Of a DNA stretch of 64,000 nucleotides, positions 27,532 through 35,955 are shown one piece after another. The notes below the pieces were generated by a model, which saw only the letters and a list, made by a program, of their open reading frames with translations, was not told the origin of the DNA and ran no database searches. Each line of letters starts with the position of its first letter. Position 1 is the first letter of the stretch. Source of the stretch: an uncultured Alistipes sp. (GTDB taxonomy: Bacteria > Bacteroidota > Bacteroidia > Bacteroidales > Rikenellaceae). The DNA lies in contig CALGRZ010000068.1 of assembly GCA_937880705.1 (NCBI GenBank), positions 73,374 to 137,373 on the forward strand, in the 5' to 3' direction. Made by a program: the position numbers and the translations under genes.

Positions 27532-28383
27532 ATGAAAAAACTATTTGTTTTGCTGACGCTGCTTGCAGTGGGTTTGACTGCATGCGAGAAGCCCGCACCC
27601 GAGCCCTCTACTTCGGAAGTTGTGCTCACACTCACCTCGGAGGGTGCCATGGTCTTTGACAACAATGGCGGAATGGGCACCATCACCTACACACTCGAGA
27701 ACCCCGTGGAGGGCGAGAAGCTGGAGGTTAGCGCAGACTGCGACTGGATCATCAACATCAATGACAGCGTGGACGGTGAGATTAGCTTTACCGTGAAGCG
27801 CAATCAGGCCGGTCTGGGTCGCTCGGGCAACATCACTGCAAAGTATGCCGACAAGGAGTTTACGGTGATCATCAACCAGAAGTCGAACCTCGATATCGAC
27901 GTTACGGTGGAGGCTCCCAACCTTAAGGGTATCTACTATGGTCGACGCGATGGCGGTAGCGACAACTACTACATCATGTTCACCAACGGTGACTTGATTT
28001 TCGACAGCACACAGTACGATGAGTATGGTCGCCCCTACTCACTCTACCTGAAGAATACGCCCAATGCTTACTACTACATCGTAGACCTCTTTGTTGATGC
28101 AGAGGATGATGGTAGCAGAAAGGTACCCGATGGTGTTTACACGCTCGACCTCTACAACACCGGCGGTGGCAACCAGTTTATGTTGGGCTTCAGCATGTAC
28201 TCTTTAAACGATGCTTCAGGCTGGGCAACCGAGGAGTGGAACTACTCAACCGGCTCACTGGTTGTCGAGGGCAACAAGATGGAGCTTACCGTAACCCTCT
28301 ACGACTACGAGAACAGCATCGAGTTGGATCGCCACTTCGTGACCTTCGAGGGCGAGTATGAGCTCTATGACGACTCGATTTAA
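27532..28383 (+). CDS. BACON-domain lipoprotein 1
   Basis: About 283 aa, starting at MKKLFVLLTLLAVG with lipobox LTAC at residue 18. One BACON domain at about 30-125 (TITYTLENPVEGEKLEVSADCDWI...IINQKS). The C-terminal ~155 residues (GIYYGRRDGGSDNYYIMFTNGDLIFD...) have regular beta-strand and aromatic character, share layout with the next gene, and match no family I recognise. Probably anchored in the outer membrane facing outward. Expressed from the promoter at 27427; the hairpin at 28426 may reduce read-through to the paralogue. Confidence 0.8.
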   Translation: MKKLFVLLTLLAVGLTACEKPAPEPSTSEVVLTLTSEGAMVFDNNGGMGTITYTLENPVEGEKLEVSADCDWIININDSVDGEISFTVKRNQAGLGRSGNITAKYADKEFTVIINQKSNLDIDVTVEAPNLKGIYYGRRDGGSDNYYIMFTNGDLIFDSTQYDEYGRPYSLYLKNTPNAYYYIVDLFVDAEDDGSRKVPDGVYTLDLYNTGGGNQFMLGFSMYSLNDASGWATEEWNYSTGSLVVEGNKMELTVTLYDYENSIELDRHFVTFEGEYELYDDSI

Positions 28384-28425
28384 CGATATGTAAGCTATCG
28401 TTAATAACCAACACTAAAACACCGG

Positions 28426-28454
28426 AGGCTACTCGTAGAACTCTGCGAGTAGCC
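28426..28454 (+). terminator. Hairpin between the two BACON genes (terminator or attenuator)
   Basis: 10-bp perfect stem (28426-28435 with 28445-28454) and 9-nt loop. The following sequence is C/T mixed rather than a clean U-tract, so it may be a partial terminator or an mRNA-stability hairpin. Confidence 0.5.
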
Positions 28455-28477
28455 TTCCCCTATAATAGATATTCAAT

Positions 28478-29758
28478 ATGAGACGATTTTTATCAATCAT
28501 TGCCGCCACGTTGCTTATAGCCGTATCATGCGAGAAAGAGGCGGCAGGCAACATCAACGACTCGATACTCACCTGCACCTCTTCTACCGAGCTGTCATTC
28601 TCGGCTGAGGGTGGCCAAGGCGAGGTGACATTCTCGATCGAGAACCCCGCAAAGGGCTATAAGGTAGAGGCTACAAGCTCTGCCGAGTGGGTAAGCAACA
28701 TAGTCGCTAACGACACCGTAACCTTTACGGTTGAGCCTAACGAGAGCGACGAGCGCCGCACTGCGGTACTCTTGGTCAGCTACGGCATCCACAACTTTGC
28801 CGTGATGATCAACCAGGGCACGCCCATGGTATTCAACGGCTCGTACAATGGCCGTGATACCGTCGAGGGCACAATGTTCAACTATACGGTATTCTTCTCG
28901 GATAACGGCGTTGAGTCGGCCGACAACATCTCGAACAGCACATACTACTACTGTCTGAACATCTATTCAACCACGATACACGGCTTCAACGAGAACCGTC
29001 TGCCCGAGGGTGTCTACACCTTCGACAAGCGCAGCAAGGGTCAGAGCAACTCATTCTCATTCGAGGGCAGTAAGTATGTCATTGTCGGCAACGAGGATAC
29101 CCCGGGCGAGGAGTTTAAGTTTATGGACGGTGTGCTGACCGTAACGGCCGATGGCATCACCGCCGACCTTAAAACGGCCGAGGGCGAGGCTCACAAGTTC
29201 GCATACAAGGGTTCGCTGGAGCTCAAGTACAAGAACCAGAGCGAGCCTTCACCCATGAGCTTGTTGACCGAGGACTATACCTTCAATGTAGAGAATGGCT
29301 ATATACGTTGCTACTATTATGGTGATTTCTATGGCATTGGCTACGATCTGTGGAGTATCAGCATGATTGAGGATCACGACTCATTCTCGGGCGACTACCT
29401 CAAGTTTGACGTCTTGGTTGATACCGCCAAGGGCTATGTTCCCGATGCTTTCCTCGGCACATACAACGCATATAAGCCGGAGATGGGCGAGCAGTACACC
29501 AACATCTTCCTGCCTGGCCGTTGGTTTGCCTTCGCCACATACTCGTGGTATGTAACATGCGAGCAGGGCTTTATCACCAATACCGTATGCCCCATTTCGG
29601 ACGGTGTCATCACATTCGAGAAGGTCGATGGTGTGTACTGTGTACGCTTTGACTGCGAGGATGACAAGGGGCACCGCTTTGCCGGCACGTTCAGCAACCA
29701 CAGCATTGGCGAGGTATGGGATGTGCGTGACGCCTCAAACCCCACCCAGGGCTATTAG
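28478..29758 (+). CDS. BACON-domain lipoprotein 2
   Basis: 426 aa; signal peptide MRRFLSIIAATLLIAVSC with Cys18. BACON domain at about 30-120 (VTFSIENPAKGYKVEATSSAEWV...VMINQGT). Two further beta-rich stretches follow; the first (NGRDTVEGTMFNYTVFFSDN...) resembles the C-terminal part of BACON lipoprotein 1. The second half (PMSLLTEDYTFNVENGYIRC...) looks like another copy of the same module. Duplication of a unit of roughly 150 residues is therefore likely. No catalytic motif seen; a binding or scaffold role is a guess. Confidence 0.78.
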   Translation: MRRFLSIIAATLLIAVSCEKEAAGNINDSILTCTSSTELSFSAEGGQGEVTFSIENPAKGYKVEATSSAEWVSNIVANDTVTFTVEPNESDERRTAVLLVSYGIHNFAVMINQGTPMVFNGSYNGRDTVEGTMFNYTVFFSDNGVESADNISNSTYYYCLNIYSTTIHGFNENRLPEGVYTFDKRSKGQSNSFSFEGSKYVIVGNEDTPGEEFKFMDGVLTVTADGITADLKTAEGEAHKFAYKGSLELKYKNQSEPSPMSLLTEDYTFNVENGYIRCYYYGDFYGIGYDLWSISMIEDHDSFSGDYLKFDVLVDTAKGYVPDAFLGTYNAYKPEMGEQYTNIFLPGRWFAFATYSWYVTCEQGFITNTVCPISDGVITFEKVDGVYCVRFDCEDDKGHRFAGTFSNHSIGEVWDVRDASNPTQGY

Positions 29759-29813
29759 CAGAGATCGCATAAACCGATGACAGCGTTGTAGATCTACCCT
29801 ATCTCCACCCATA

Positions 29814-30818
29814 ATGGTTGACATTACGTCAATAAGAAATACCCTCAGTGCCAGTGTCATTCAACTGCGCACGCTGGATTGGATGAAGGTAGACATCGAC
29901 TCTATGTCGTATGGCAACAACGCTGTCACGGCACGATGCAAGTTACCCGACCGCGAGGGTTGGTATCTTGTAAAGTGCTATTTTCGCCCCAAGCACCACC
30001 TTGCCGCCATATATGGCGATAGCTACTTACCCAAAGAGCTGGGCGTATACACCATTCAAGGCAACATCGAATATATCGACATTGTACTTCTGCCGTGGGT
30101 CGAAGGCCACCCCTTGGATAGCATCATAGGCTCCGACAATGCCGATTACGCCTCATTGAGCCGATCCTTCGACAGGCTTGCCCGCACGCTGCTCGACAGC
30201 GACGGAGCACACGGCGACATCAAACCCGAAAATATTATCGTCACGGCCGATGGACAGATGGTAACCATCGACCACGACGCATCATGGAGTTCCAAACTCA
30301 ACGGCACCACAACCGAAGAGATTGGCACGCCAATATACTGCCACCCGCGCAACTACGACATCGGTCGACATAGGAGCGCAGACGACTTTCCCATAGCACT
30401 TATCTCGATTGCTCTGGCAGCACTATCCATCGACCGCGAGGCTATGCAGGGCTACATCAAGGAGGATAAGAGCCTCTTCGACCCCGCCGCAGTGGTTAGT
30501 GGCACGGATGTCGCCATGAACAGAGCCATAGAGATATTCTCACAGTCGGGCGATGCTGCCCACTACCGCATAGCCTCGGCTCTTAAGGGGTGCTACCCCA
30601 CCATCTATGGATTGGGCGACTGGCTACGCTTCGTGGAGTGTTCGCCCGTCACCGAGATACCTCTCGCAGCCGAGATAGAGACACTACACACCTATTGGGG
30701 CTACCGCATGGATGACCGATGGGTTGTGCCACCACTCTACGACGACTGCATCTCCCAAGGCGACAATAAGGTAATGCTGATCCTCGGCGACCAGAGCCGA
30801 ATAGTTCCTCGTCGCTAA
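29814..30818 (+). CDS. Protein-kinase-fold protein with C-terminal WG repeat
   Basis: 334 aa, cytoplasmic. The kinase-like core has a possible ATP-binding Lys54 (YLVKCYF), hinge LPWVEGHPL, catalytic loop HGDIKPEN (133-140, with Asp135, Lys137 and Asn140) and DHD (153-155) in place of DFG. A GTPIYCHPRNYD segment resembles the activation/P+1 loop, so it may be active. The C-terminus has one WG-type repeat (YWGYRMDDRWVVPPLYDD). It follows the BACON gene by 55 bp and overlaps the convergent zinc-ribbon gene by 4 bp. Targets are unknown. Confidence 0.75.
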   Translation: MVDITSIRNTLSASVIQLRTLDWMKVDIDSMSYGNNAVTARCKLPDREGWYLVKCYFRPKHHLAAIYGDSYLPKELGVYTIQGNIEYIDIVLLPWVEGHPLDSIIGSDNADYASLSRSFDRLARTLLDSDGAHGDIKPENIIVTADGQMVTIDHDASWSSKLNGTTTEEIGTPIYCHPRNYDIGRHRSADDFPIALISIALAALSIDREAMQGYIKEDKSLFDPAAVVSGTDVAMNRAIEIFSQSGDAAHYRIASALKGCYPTIYGLGDWLRFVECSPVTEIPLAAEIETLHTYWGYRMDDRWVVPPLYDDCISQGDNKVMLILGDQSRIVPRR

Positions 30819-31021
30819 TCCCAGAGTATCACCTCGCGCAACGAGTCGTTAAACTCATCACTATCGGGCTGGTAACGCTTATTGCAGACGGGGCAGAAGA
30901 AGGGCGCAGACTCATCGTTCTGCTCACCACAATCACGACATGTGCAGCATAGACCTATGCCGGCCTGATGCTCAAAAGCAGTGTTGCAACGCTCACACTG
31001 CATCTTATAAATCACTCCCAT
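30815..31021 (-). CDS. Small zinc-ribbon protein
   Basis: 68 aa with four CxxC-type pairs (CERC, CCTCRDC, CPVC), likely binding one or two zinc ions as a double ribbon; the tail is acidic. Function unknown. A TAacTTTG box at 31058-31051 is 30 nt upstream; Met7 (MQCERC) is an alternative start. Its stop overlaps the end of the convergent kinase-like gene. Confidence 0.75.
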   Translation of the reverse strand: MGVIYKMQCERCNTAFEHQAGIGLCCTCRDCGEQNDESAPFFCPVCNKRYQPDSDEFNDSLREVILWD

Positions 31022-31058
31022 AAATCAACGGTTTTAGTTTAATCATGGGACAAAGTTA

Positions 31059-31094
31059 GAGGGGTGATTTGACAACTTGTGTCAATCACCCCTC
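31059..31094 (-). terminator. Hairpin after the WYL gene, abutting the zinc-ribbon promoter
   Basis: 15-bp stem with one bulged T (31059-31074 with 31080-31094) and 5-nt loop. On the minus strand it follows the WYL stop by about 65 nt and is directly continued by TAACTTTG, the -7 box of the zinc-ribbon gene. Confidence 0.65.
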
Positions 31095-31159
31095 CAAGAG
31101 ATATAATTTTTCAATATCCGCTGTTTTGTGAGATTTTCGATGGTCATATACCAGCCATT

Positions 31160-32065
31160 TTACCCTATCTTTTTGATTAATTGTTGTGATTGCTGACTCA
31201 TATAGCTTGCGAAGTCGGGCGAATCGACAATCTCTATATCATCGTACAACCCCATCACAAAGCGACCTACACCCAGATAGTTGCACACCTCCGTGTCGAG
31301 TAGCCAATGTGAGGTATCGACCCTCTTCAGGTCACGCTCTGCCAGAGGATACTCCTCCAAGATAAGGTTGTGGGAGAGTATGCCCAAGCGCAGCTTCACC
31401 CTGTGTAGCTCAAAGCCCGTGGTGCGAAACACGTCGATATGCCCCTTGCGATGGTCTGCCTCATGGCTCCACGCCTCATCAAGCAGCTCGACCTCCTCGA
31501 CACGCGCCGTATTGAATAGCTTATTGGTGCCGCTCTCGGTGTCGTAGCACCACATCTGCACATAGTTTGTCGTGAAGCCAAAGGGCTCTACCCTACGGTC
31601 ACGCGAGCCGGTATGAGCCGAGGCGTAGCCTCGTAGCACGACACAGCGTCTATTCTCGATAGCCTCGATAATGCGATTTACATTCTCGGCATGCTTACCC
31701 TTAACGATACTGCCGGCCATCGAGGTGCAGTTATACACCGAGGTGAGCTTACGGCGCAAATTCTGCTTCAGCATATTGCTATCATCAAGACCCGCAATAA
31801 GCTGATTTACAATATGCGCCTCCTCGTCGGTGAAGTGTACCAGCTGCGAGATATCTCTAAAATAGCGGCTCTCCTTGCCCAACTTGTAGACACCACCTTC
31901 GAGCTTATGCACCACAAAGCCGGCATCCTTAAATGTCTCGATATAGCGGTATATCGAGCGATACGACGTATCAAGTCGCTCGGCAAGATCCTCGACGGTA
32001 TAGTTCACATTGCCCGTCATGAGCTTCATCAGGCGCAGCAGACGTTCAATCTTTGGTTGATCCAT
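31160..32065 (-). CDS. WYL-domain transcriptional regulator
   Basis: 301 aa. N-terminal winged helix-turn-helix (KIERLLRLMKLM...YTVEDLAERLDTSYRSIYRYIE) followed by a WYL ligand-sensing domain (GYASAHTGSRDRRVEPFGFTTNYVQMWCYD) and a C-terminal WCX-like region. Probably a DNA-binding sensor of nucleic-acid ligands or small molecules. The frame reaches 32146 but the HTH begins right after MDQPKIERLL, and TATCTTCG lies upstream of it. WYL regulators often control defence or stress genes, but no such genes are adjacent. Confidence 0.88.
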   Translation of the reverse strand: MDQPKIERLLRLMKLMTGNVNYTVEDLAERLDTSYRSIYRYIETFKDAGFVVHKLEGGVYKLGKESRYFRDISQLVHFTDEEAHIVNQLIAGLDDSNMLKQNLRRKLTSVYNCTSMAGSIVKGKHAENVNRIIEAIENRRCVVLRGYASAHTGSRDRRVEPFGFTTNYVQMWCYDTESGTNKLFNTARVEEVELLDEAWSHEADHRKGHIDVFRTTGFELHRVKLRLGILSHNLILEEYPLAERDLKRVDTSHWLLDTEVCNYLGVGRFVMGLYDDIEIVDSPDFASYMSQQSQQLIKKIG

Positions 32066-32130
32066 AACAGAGTGTTTTGTAATGCGAAGATAGGAATAAT
32101 TTTCTGATCGACAACCCATAATAGACAAAA

Positions 32131-32160
32131 AGAGGAATAACCCCACAGGATTATTCCTCT
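32131..32160 (-). terminator. mscL terminator
   Basis: 10-bp perfect stem (32131-32140 with 32151-32160), 10-nt loop, then TTTTTGTC on the minus strand, 22 bp after the mscL stop. Confidence 0.8.
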
Positions 32161-32182
32161 ACGCATCTGTTTCGAGTTGCGA

Positions 32183-32638
32183 CTACTTCTTCTCCTTGAG
32201 CAGGTCACGAATCTCGGTCAGGAGCACCTCCTCCTTTGTAGGTTCGGGCTCGGTAGCGGGTGCGGGCTCGGGCTCGGCCGCAGCCTCCTCCTCCTTCTTA
32301 CGGAGATTAGAGAGCTTGTTGACAGCCTTAATCATCACAAAGATACTCAAGGCGATGATCAAGAAGTCGATGCAGGTCTGCAGGAAGGCACCATACTTCC
32401 ACAGCACCTCGGGGTCTACAACCTCACCTGTCTCGGGGTTGAGCACTGCCGCCTTGAGCACCACGCCCAGGTCAGAGAAGTTCTTACCACCAAGCAATAC
32501 ACCGATAGGAGGCATCAACACATCGTTCACCAACGAGGTCACGATCTTACCGAACGCACCACCGATGATAACACCGACAGCCATATCCACCACATTACCC
32601 TTCAGGGCGAAGGCCTTAAATTCCTGTAAAAATCCCAT
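32183..32638 (-). CDS. mscL: Large-conductance mechanosensitive channel MscL
   Basis: Homopentameric emergency-release channel opened by membrane tension. 151 aa; the N-terminal [20 protein letters not shown] and pore helix [21 protein letters not shown] are the family signature. The second transmembrane helix ([16 protein letters not shown]) is followed by a charged C-terminal bundle ([13 protein letters not shown]) with an inserted Ala/Pro/Glu-rich linker. Monocistronic with TATATTTG at 32689-32682. Confidence 0.96.
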   Translation of the reverse strand: MGFLQEFKAFALKGNVVDMAVGVIIGGAFGKIVTSLVNDVLMPPIGVLLGGKNFSDLGVVLKAAVLNPETGEVVDPEVLWKYGAFLQTCIDFLIIALSIFVMIKAVNKLSNLRKKEEEAAAEPEPAPATEPEPTKEEVLLTEIRDLLKEKK

Positions 32639-32681
32639 AGTTAATTCTGTCTTTGGTTAATGTATTTGTGTTTATATAATG

Positions 32682-32689
32682 CAAATATA
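32682..32689 (-). promoter_or_regulatory. -7 box of mscL
   Basis: TATATTTGC on the minus strand, 44 nt before the start codon. The region upstream is A/T-rich without an obvious TTTG at 19 nt. Confidence 0.5.
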
Positions 32690-32735
32690 CAAAAATATTT
32701 TAAATTATGCACTTTTGACCATAAATAGCACAACA

Positions 32736-32761
32736 CGGGGCAGCTCCGAAGAGCCACCCCG
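32736..32761 (-). terminator. UUCG-capped hairpin after the small lipoprotein gene
   Basis: On the minus strand an 11-bp stem (two G-U pairs in the middle) closes on a UUCG tetraloop (loop 32747-32750), a very stable hairpin 41 bp after the stop at 32802. The T-tract is weak. Confidence 0.65.
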
Positions 32762-32801
32762 CCACCAAAACTTTATAACTTAACTATGCAATGGGTATCC
32801 G

Positions 32802-33374
32802 TCAGTTGAAGAAGATAGTCTCCTCGACCACCACATCCCAATCAAAGAGGTCGGCAGCACACTGCGTCTGGAAGTCGGTGAGCTTCGATGTCGAGGGTGC
32901 ATCGTTCAGAACAGCATTGTAGAAGGCCGCCGTAGAGGGGTAATAGCTCTTCACCTTGCGAGCAAAGCAGTCATAGAAGGCACGCTGCGCCTGATGGTCG
33001 AGGCCATCGGGCAGAATACCCTCGGCAACAAGCCACGGATAGGGATATATGTTGCGCATATTGTGGGCATCGGCATTGAGCCTCTCCACCACCGTCGATA
33101 CCACATAGACCTCGACCGTATCTCCCTTGCCGGGCAGCTCCACAAATGTGGTATAAACCGGATAGTCTATCTCGATAGCCTCGACCACATCGTCCGAGAA
33201 GTTCTGAAACTCCGCCTCGGCAAGGTTCTCCAAATAGACCATATCGCGGTATGCGCGAAGCTCATCGCGCACCTGACGACGATCCTTATCACTCCATCTC
33301 TTGCTCTGCGAGCAACCACCGGCCACAGCAGCTACTGCCACCAAGGCCATCATCAAAAGTAAAAATCTTTTCAT
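32802..33374 (-). CDS. Small lipoprotein of unknown function
   Basis: 190 aa from MKRFLLLMMALVAVAAVAGG with lipobox AGGC. Starting at 33413 would place 13 polar residues before the signal peptide, so the inner Met is preferred. The mature part is mostly helical and charged (DRRQVRDELRAYRDMVYLENLAEAEFQNFSDD), ending WDVVVEETIFFN. No known family recognised. It follows the channel gene by 65 bp on the same strand with no terminator between, so is probably co-transcribed. Confidence 0.7.
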   Translation of the reverse strand: MKRFLLLMMALVAVAAVAGGCSQSKRWSDKDRRQVRDELRAYRDMVYLENLAEAEFQNFSDDVVEAIEIDYPVYTTFVELPGKGDTVEVYVVSTVVERLNADAHNMRNIYPYPWLVAEGILPDGLDHQAQRAFYDCFARKVKSYYPSTAAFYNAVLNDAPSTSKLTDFQTQCAADLFDWDVVVEETIFFN

Positions 33375-33439
33375 CTTGTAGAAAGTTTGTTGGTTTGTCT
33401 GCCTCAAGTGCAACTCTTATGCCAGAGAGGGTCGACCGA

Positions 33440-34087
33440 CTACTTATCGCGAGGCGAAAAGAGCGAGGTGATATAGACGGTGAAGACCGGAAACATGGCC
33501 ATGCCGAGCACCGGCAACAGCACACATATCACCTTGCCTGCGACGGTCACGGGGAATATCTCCGCACCCACGGTGACCATATTCATCCACGCCCACCACA
33601 GCGCATCACCAAAGCCTCCGACGGCCTTATTTACGGGTGCCTCGAACTCGTAGAAGACCAATGCCCCGAAGTATGTAGCAACGGCAACCGTGGCGATATA
33701 CACCCACAGCAGACGTGTGGCGCGCTTGGTGATAAGCCAGCGCATGGTAATATATAGTGCGAGAATAGAGCGCAGTATTACAACTCCGCCCATAACCATC
33801 TGGGCAGTATGTCCGAACTCGATACCCGACCACCGAGCCAGACTATTGTAGGGCACAGAGAGCAGCAGGACTATAAAGTTGCGCATGAGAAAGTGCCACG
33901 GCCGACGACTATAGGCCATGAGCACAAAGAAGTCTACACAGAAGATCAGACAGGCGACCAGCGTGGCGCGAGAGAAGAGCTCGCCGAAGGCGGCAAGACG
34001 TGTGGAGTAGATGATCTCTACCGAGAAGGCAATAAGCAGGATGATGCTTGCCAGCAGTGTCAGGATGTTGGTTATGCGCAAAAACAT
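33440..34087 (-). CDS. Potassium-channel-like membrane protein with unusual filter
   Basis: 215 aa from MFLRITNIL (longer frame to 34114 is possible). It has six hydrophobic segments in the order of a voltage-gated-type ion channel subunit. Segment RSILALYITMRWLITKR resembles a basic S4-like helix. The pore loop before the last helix is WAWMNMVTVGAEIFPVT: the K+ channel core TVG is present but GYGD is replaced by GAEI. Conduction and selectivity are therefore uncertain. Short cytoplasmic tail (SLFSPRDK). Confidence 0.75.
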   Translation of the reverse strand: MFLRITNILTLLASIILLIAFSVEIIYSTRLAAFGELFSRATLVACLIFCVDFFVLMAYSRRPWHFLMRNFIVLLLSVPYNSLARWSGIEFGHTAQMVMGGVVILRSILALYITMRWLITKRATRLLWVYIATVAVATYFGALVFYEFEAPVNKAVGGFGDALWWAWMNMVTVGAEIFPVTVAGKVICVLLPVLGMAMFPVFTVYITSLFSPRDK

Positions 34088-34203
34088 TGCTAAAGTTTTG
34101 GCATACAAGACCAAAATCTATGCCTCGGCACACATCTAACGACATTTAACGACAACGACGAGTCGAGCAATATTGAAAAAAAGTGAAAAAAGTGACAAAA
34201 TAT

Positions 34204-34234
34204 TTTGGAGGTTAAAAAAAATGCTATATCTTTG
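34204..34234 (+). promoter_or_regulatory. tRNA promoter (TTTG-N19-TAtcTTTG)
   Basis: TTTTGG with TTTG at 34204-34207, exactly 19 nt, then TATCTTTG at 34227-34234 and a start about 6-7 nt further, 20 nt before the tRNA. It is a perfect consensus match and resembles the tRNA-Leu promoter, including TTTTGGAG. Confidence 0.85.
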
Positions 34235-34253
34235 CACTCGCTTTAAGAGCAAT

Positions 34254-34330
34254 GGCGAGATAGCTCAGCTGGTTAGAGCGCATGATTCATAATCATGAGG
34301 TCGAGAGTTCAAGTCTCTCTCTCGCTACCA
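34254..34330 (+). tRNA. tRNA with CAT anticodon (elongator tRNA-Met; tRNA-Ile2 possible)
   Basis: 77-nt cloverleaf: acceptor GGCGAGA pairs with TCTCGCT (one G-U at the first pair), D-arm GCTC...GAGC, anticodon stem CATGA/TCATG with loop TTCATAA, T-arm GAGAG TTCAAGT CTCTC, and encoded CCA. Anticodon CAT is read as Met unless the C is changed to lysidine, so tRNA-Ile2 cannot be fully excluded. It is not initiator-like, since the first acceptor pair is G-U and there are no three G-C pairs in the anticodon stem. Confidence 0.93.
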
Positions 34331-34332
34331 AG

Positions 34333-34361
34333 GCACTTCGGAATACCGAGGTGCTTTTTTT
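34333..34361 (+). terminator. tRNA terminator
   Basis: 9-bp stem with one G-U pair (34333-34341 with 34346-34354), AATA loop, then seven T. It begins 2 nt after CCA. Confidence 0.92.
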
Positions 34362-34390
34362 ATTGCTCCACCTAAATTTACGACCGGCCT

Positions 34391-34939
34391 CTACAACTCC
34401 ATACCACGTCGTGTACGGGCCATGACCTCACCGCCAACAAGTCGCGCAGCTACGGCAAGTGCAAACTCCACCGACACACCGGCACCGGCACCCGTTATCA
34501 GGTTGCCATCTTCGACAACAGCACCACCGACATAGCTATACGCGGCCATCTCCTCTACCACCGAACTATGGCAGGTCACCCTGCTACCATGCGCAACACC
34601 CGCAGCAGCAAGCACCGTAGGAGCACCACATATAGCAGCCACAACACGACCTTGGGCCATGTAGTCGCGTACCACCGAGCACACCGACTCACTCTGGCGC
34701 AGGTTGATATATCCGGGGTTGCCACCCGGCAGGATGAGCGCATCGCCATCATCGAGCGACAAGCTCTCGATGAGCGCATCGCAATGCACAACGACATGCC
34801 CGTGCGAGGAGCCTACATCCAGGCTACCACCCACAGCGACCTTTACAATATCGACAGCTGCACGGTGCAGAACATCAACCGACGCCAACGCCTCGATAAC
34901 CTCGAAGCCCTCGGCAAAAAGTATATACGCCTTACTCAT
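34391..34939 (-). CDS. DJ-1/PfpI family protein (YajL-like)
   Basis: 182 aa. The nucleophile elbow AAICGAPTVLAAAG carries the conserved Cys, and LLPGGNPGYINLRQ and the N-terminal FAEGFEVIEALASVDVLHRA are typical of the DJ-1/YajL branch, linked to oxidative stress and aldehyde-damage protection (the deglycase role is debated). No signal peptide. Start is 2 bp after the aroB stop, so the two are co-transcribed. Confidence 0.92.
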   Translation of the reverse strand: MSKAYILFAEGFEVIEALASVDVLHRAAVDIVKVAVGGSLDVGSSHGHVVVHCDALIESLSLDDGDALILPGGNPGYINLRQSESVCSVVRDYMAQGRVVAAICGAPTVLAAAGVAHGSRVTCHSSVVEEMAAYSYVGGAVVEDGNLITGAGAGVSVEFALAVAARLVGGEVMARTRRGMEL

Positions 34940-34941
34940 AG

Positions 34942-35955
34942 CTAAAACAATTTTTCAAACTCATCGAAGGTCATCTCCACTATCTTACAGCTACCTATCG
35001 ATTCGGGGACTACCACTCGTATGCTGTTATCACTCTTCTTTTTATCATATCTTATCTCACGCATCACATCAGCCATCGGCACGGGCAGTTCACGCTCAAA
35101 GCCAAAGGCATCAATTAGAGCCTCTATACGTCGAGCCTCCGACGAGGGCAACATGCCCACCCGCTCGGCCATGCGCGCTATCAACGACATACCTATGGCA
35201 ACGGCCTCGCCATGGTTGAACTCGCGCGTACACTTCTCAATGGCGTGACCTATGGTGTGCCCGAGGTTTAGCAGACGGCGCAAGCCCCTCTCGCACTCAT
35301 CGCGCTCGACGATATCGGCCTTTATGCGCACCGAGCGCAGCACAACCTCGCGCATAACCTCCGCATCCCCATATATGTCGCCCGAGGCGTGCTCTTCGAG
35401 GTAGTGGAACAGATTGGCATCGCCCACCACGGCGACCTTGATAACCTCGGCCATACCGGCTCGCAGCTCTCGCTGTGGCAAGGTCTTGAGCAACTCGACA
35501 TCCGACACCACAAAGCGTGGCTGACGGAAGGTGCCTATCATATTTTTATATCCTGCGAGGTTCACGCCATTCTTACCTCCTACCGATGCATCCACCTGTC
35601 CGAGGAGCGTCGTGGAGATAAAACCAAAATCAATGCCACGCATATATGTTGCTGCCACATAGCCTGTTATATCCGTGACTATACCACCTCCTATACCCAA
35701 CAGAAATGTATGACGGTCAGCCCCCAACTCCATAAGTCGGGTGTAGACATTCTGCACGGTGACGAGATTTTTGTTAGCCTCGCCATGGCCAACGATGATA
35801 TAGTCGTATCGATGCACCAGCTCACCATAGAGGCGGTCGATATTGGCATCGGTAATAACGATTACGCGCTGTCGGGGCACCACTCTTTCAAGTGCTTCGG
35901 CCACGCTTGTGACATATATCTGCGAGAACTCTTTAACGGTTATCCTATCACCCAT
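34942..35955 (-). CDS. aroB: 3-dehydroquinate synthase AroB
   Basis: Second step of the shikimate pathway, converting DAHP to 3-dehydroquinate with NAD+ and a divalent metal. Seen: GIGGGIVTDITGYVAATYMRG (NAD-binding Gly-rich), DASVGGKNGVNL, and metal-binding Glu/His in GMAEVIK, LNLGHTIGHAIE and FNHGEAVAIGM. Starting at MGDRITVKEF gives 337 aa; the longer frame to 36006 adds residues without homology. C-terminal to it in the operon is the DJ-1 gene. Confidence 0.95.
   Translation of the reverse strand: MGDRITVKEFSQIYVTSVAEALERVVPRQRVIVITDANIDRLYGELVHRYDYIIVGHGEANKNLVTVQNVYTRLMELGADRHTFLLGIGGGIVTDITGYVAATYMRGIDFGFISTTLLGQVDASVGGKNGVNLAGYKNMIGTFRQPRFVVSDVELLKTLPQRELRAGMAEVIKVAVVGDANLFHYLEEHASGDIYGDAEVMREVVLRSVRIKADIVERDECERGLRRLLNLGHTIGHAIEKCTREFNHGEAVAIGMSLIARMAERVGMLPSSEARRIEALIDAFGFERELPVPMADVMREIRYDKKKSDNSIRVVVPESIGSCKIVEMTFDEFEKLF

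Noticed and set aside
29814..32065. Defence island (kinase, zinc ribbon, WYL regulator)
   Set aside because: No nuclease, helicase or toxin is nearby, genes are on different strands and separated by terminators; neighbours are mechanosensitive channels.
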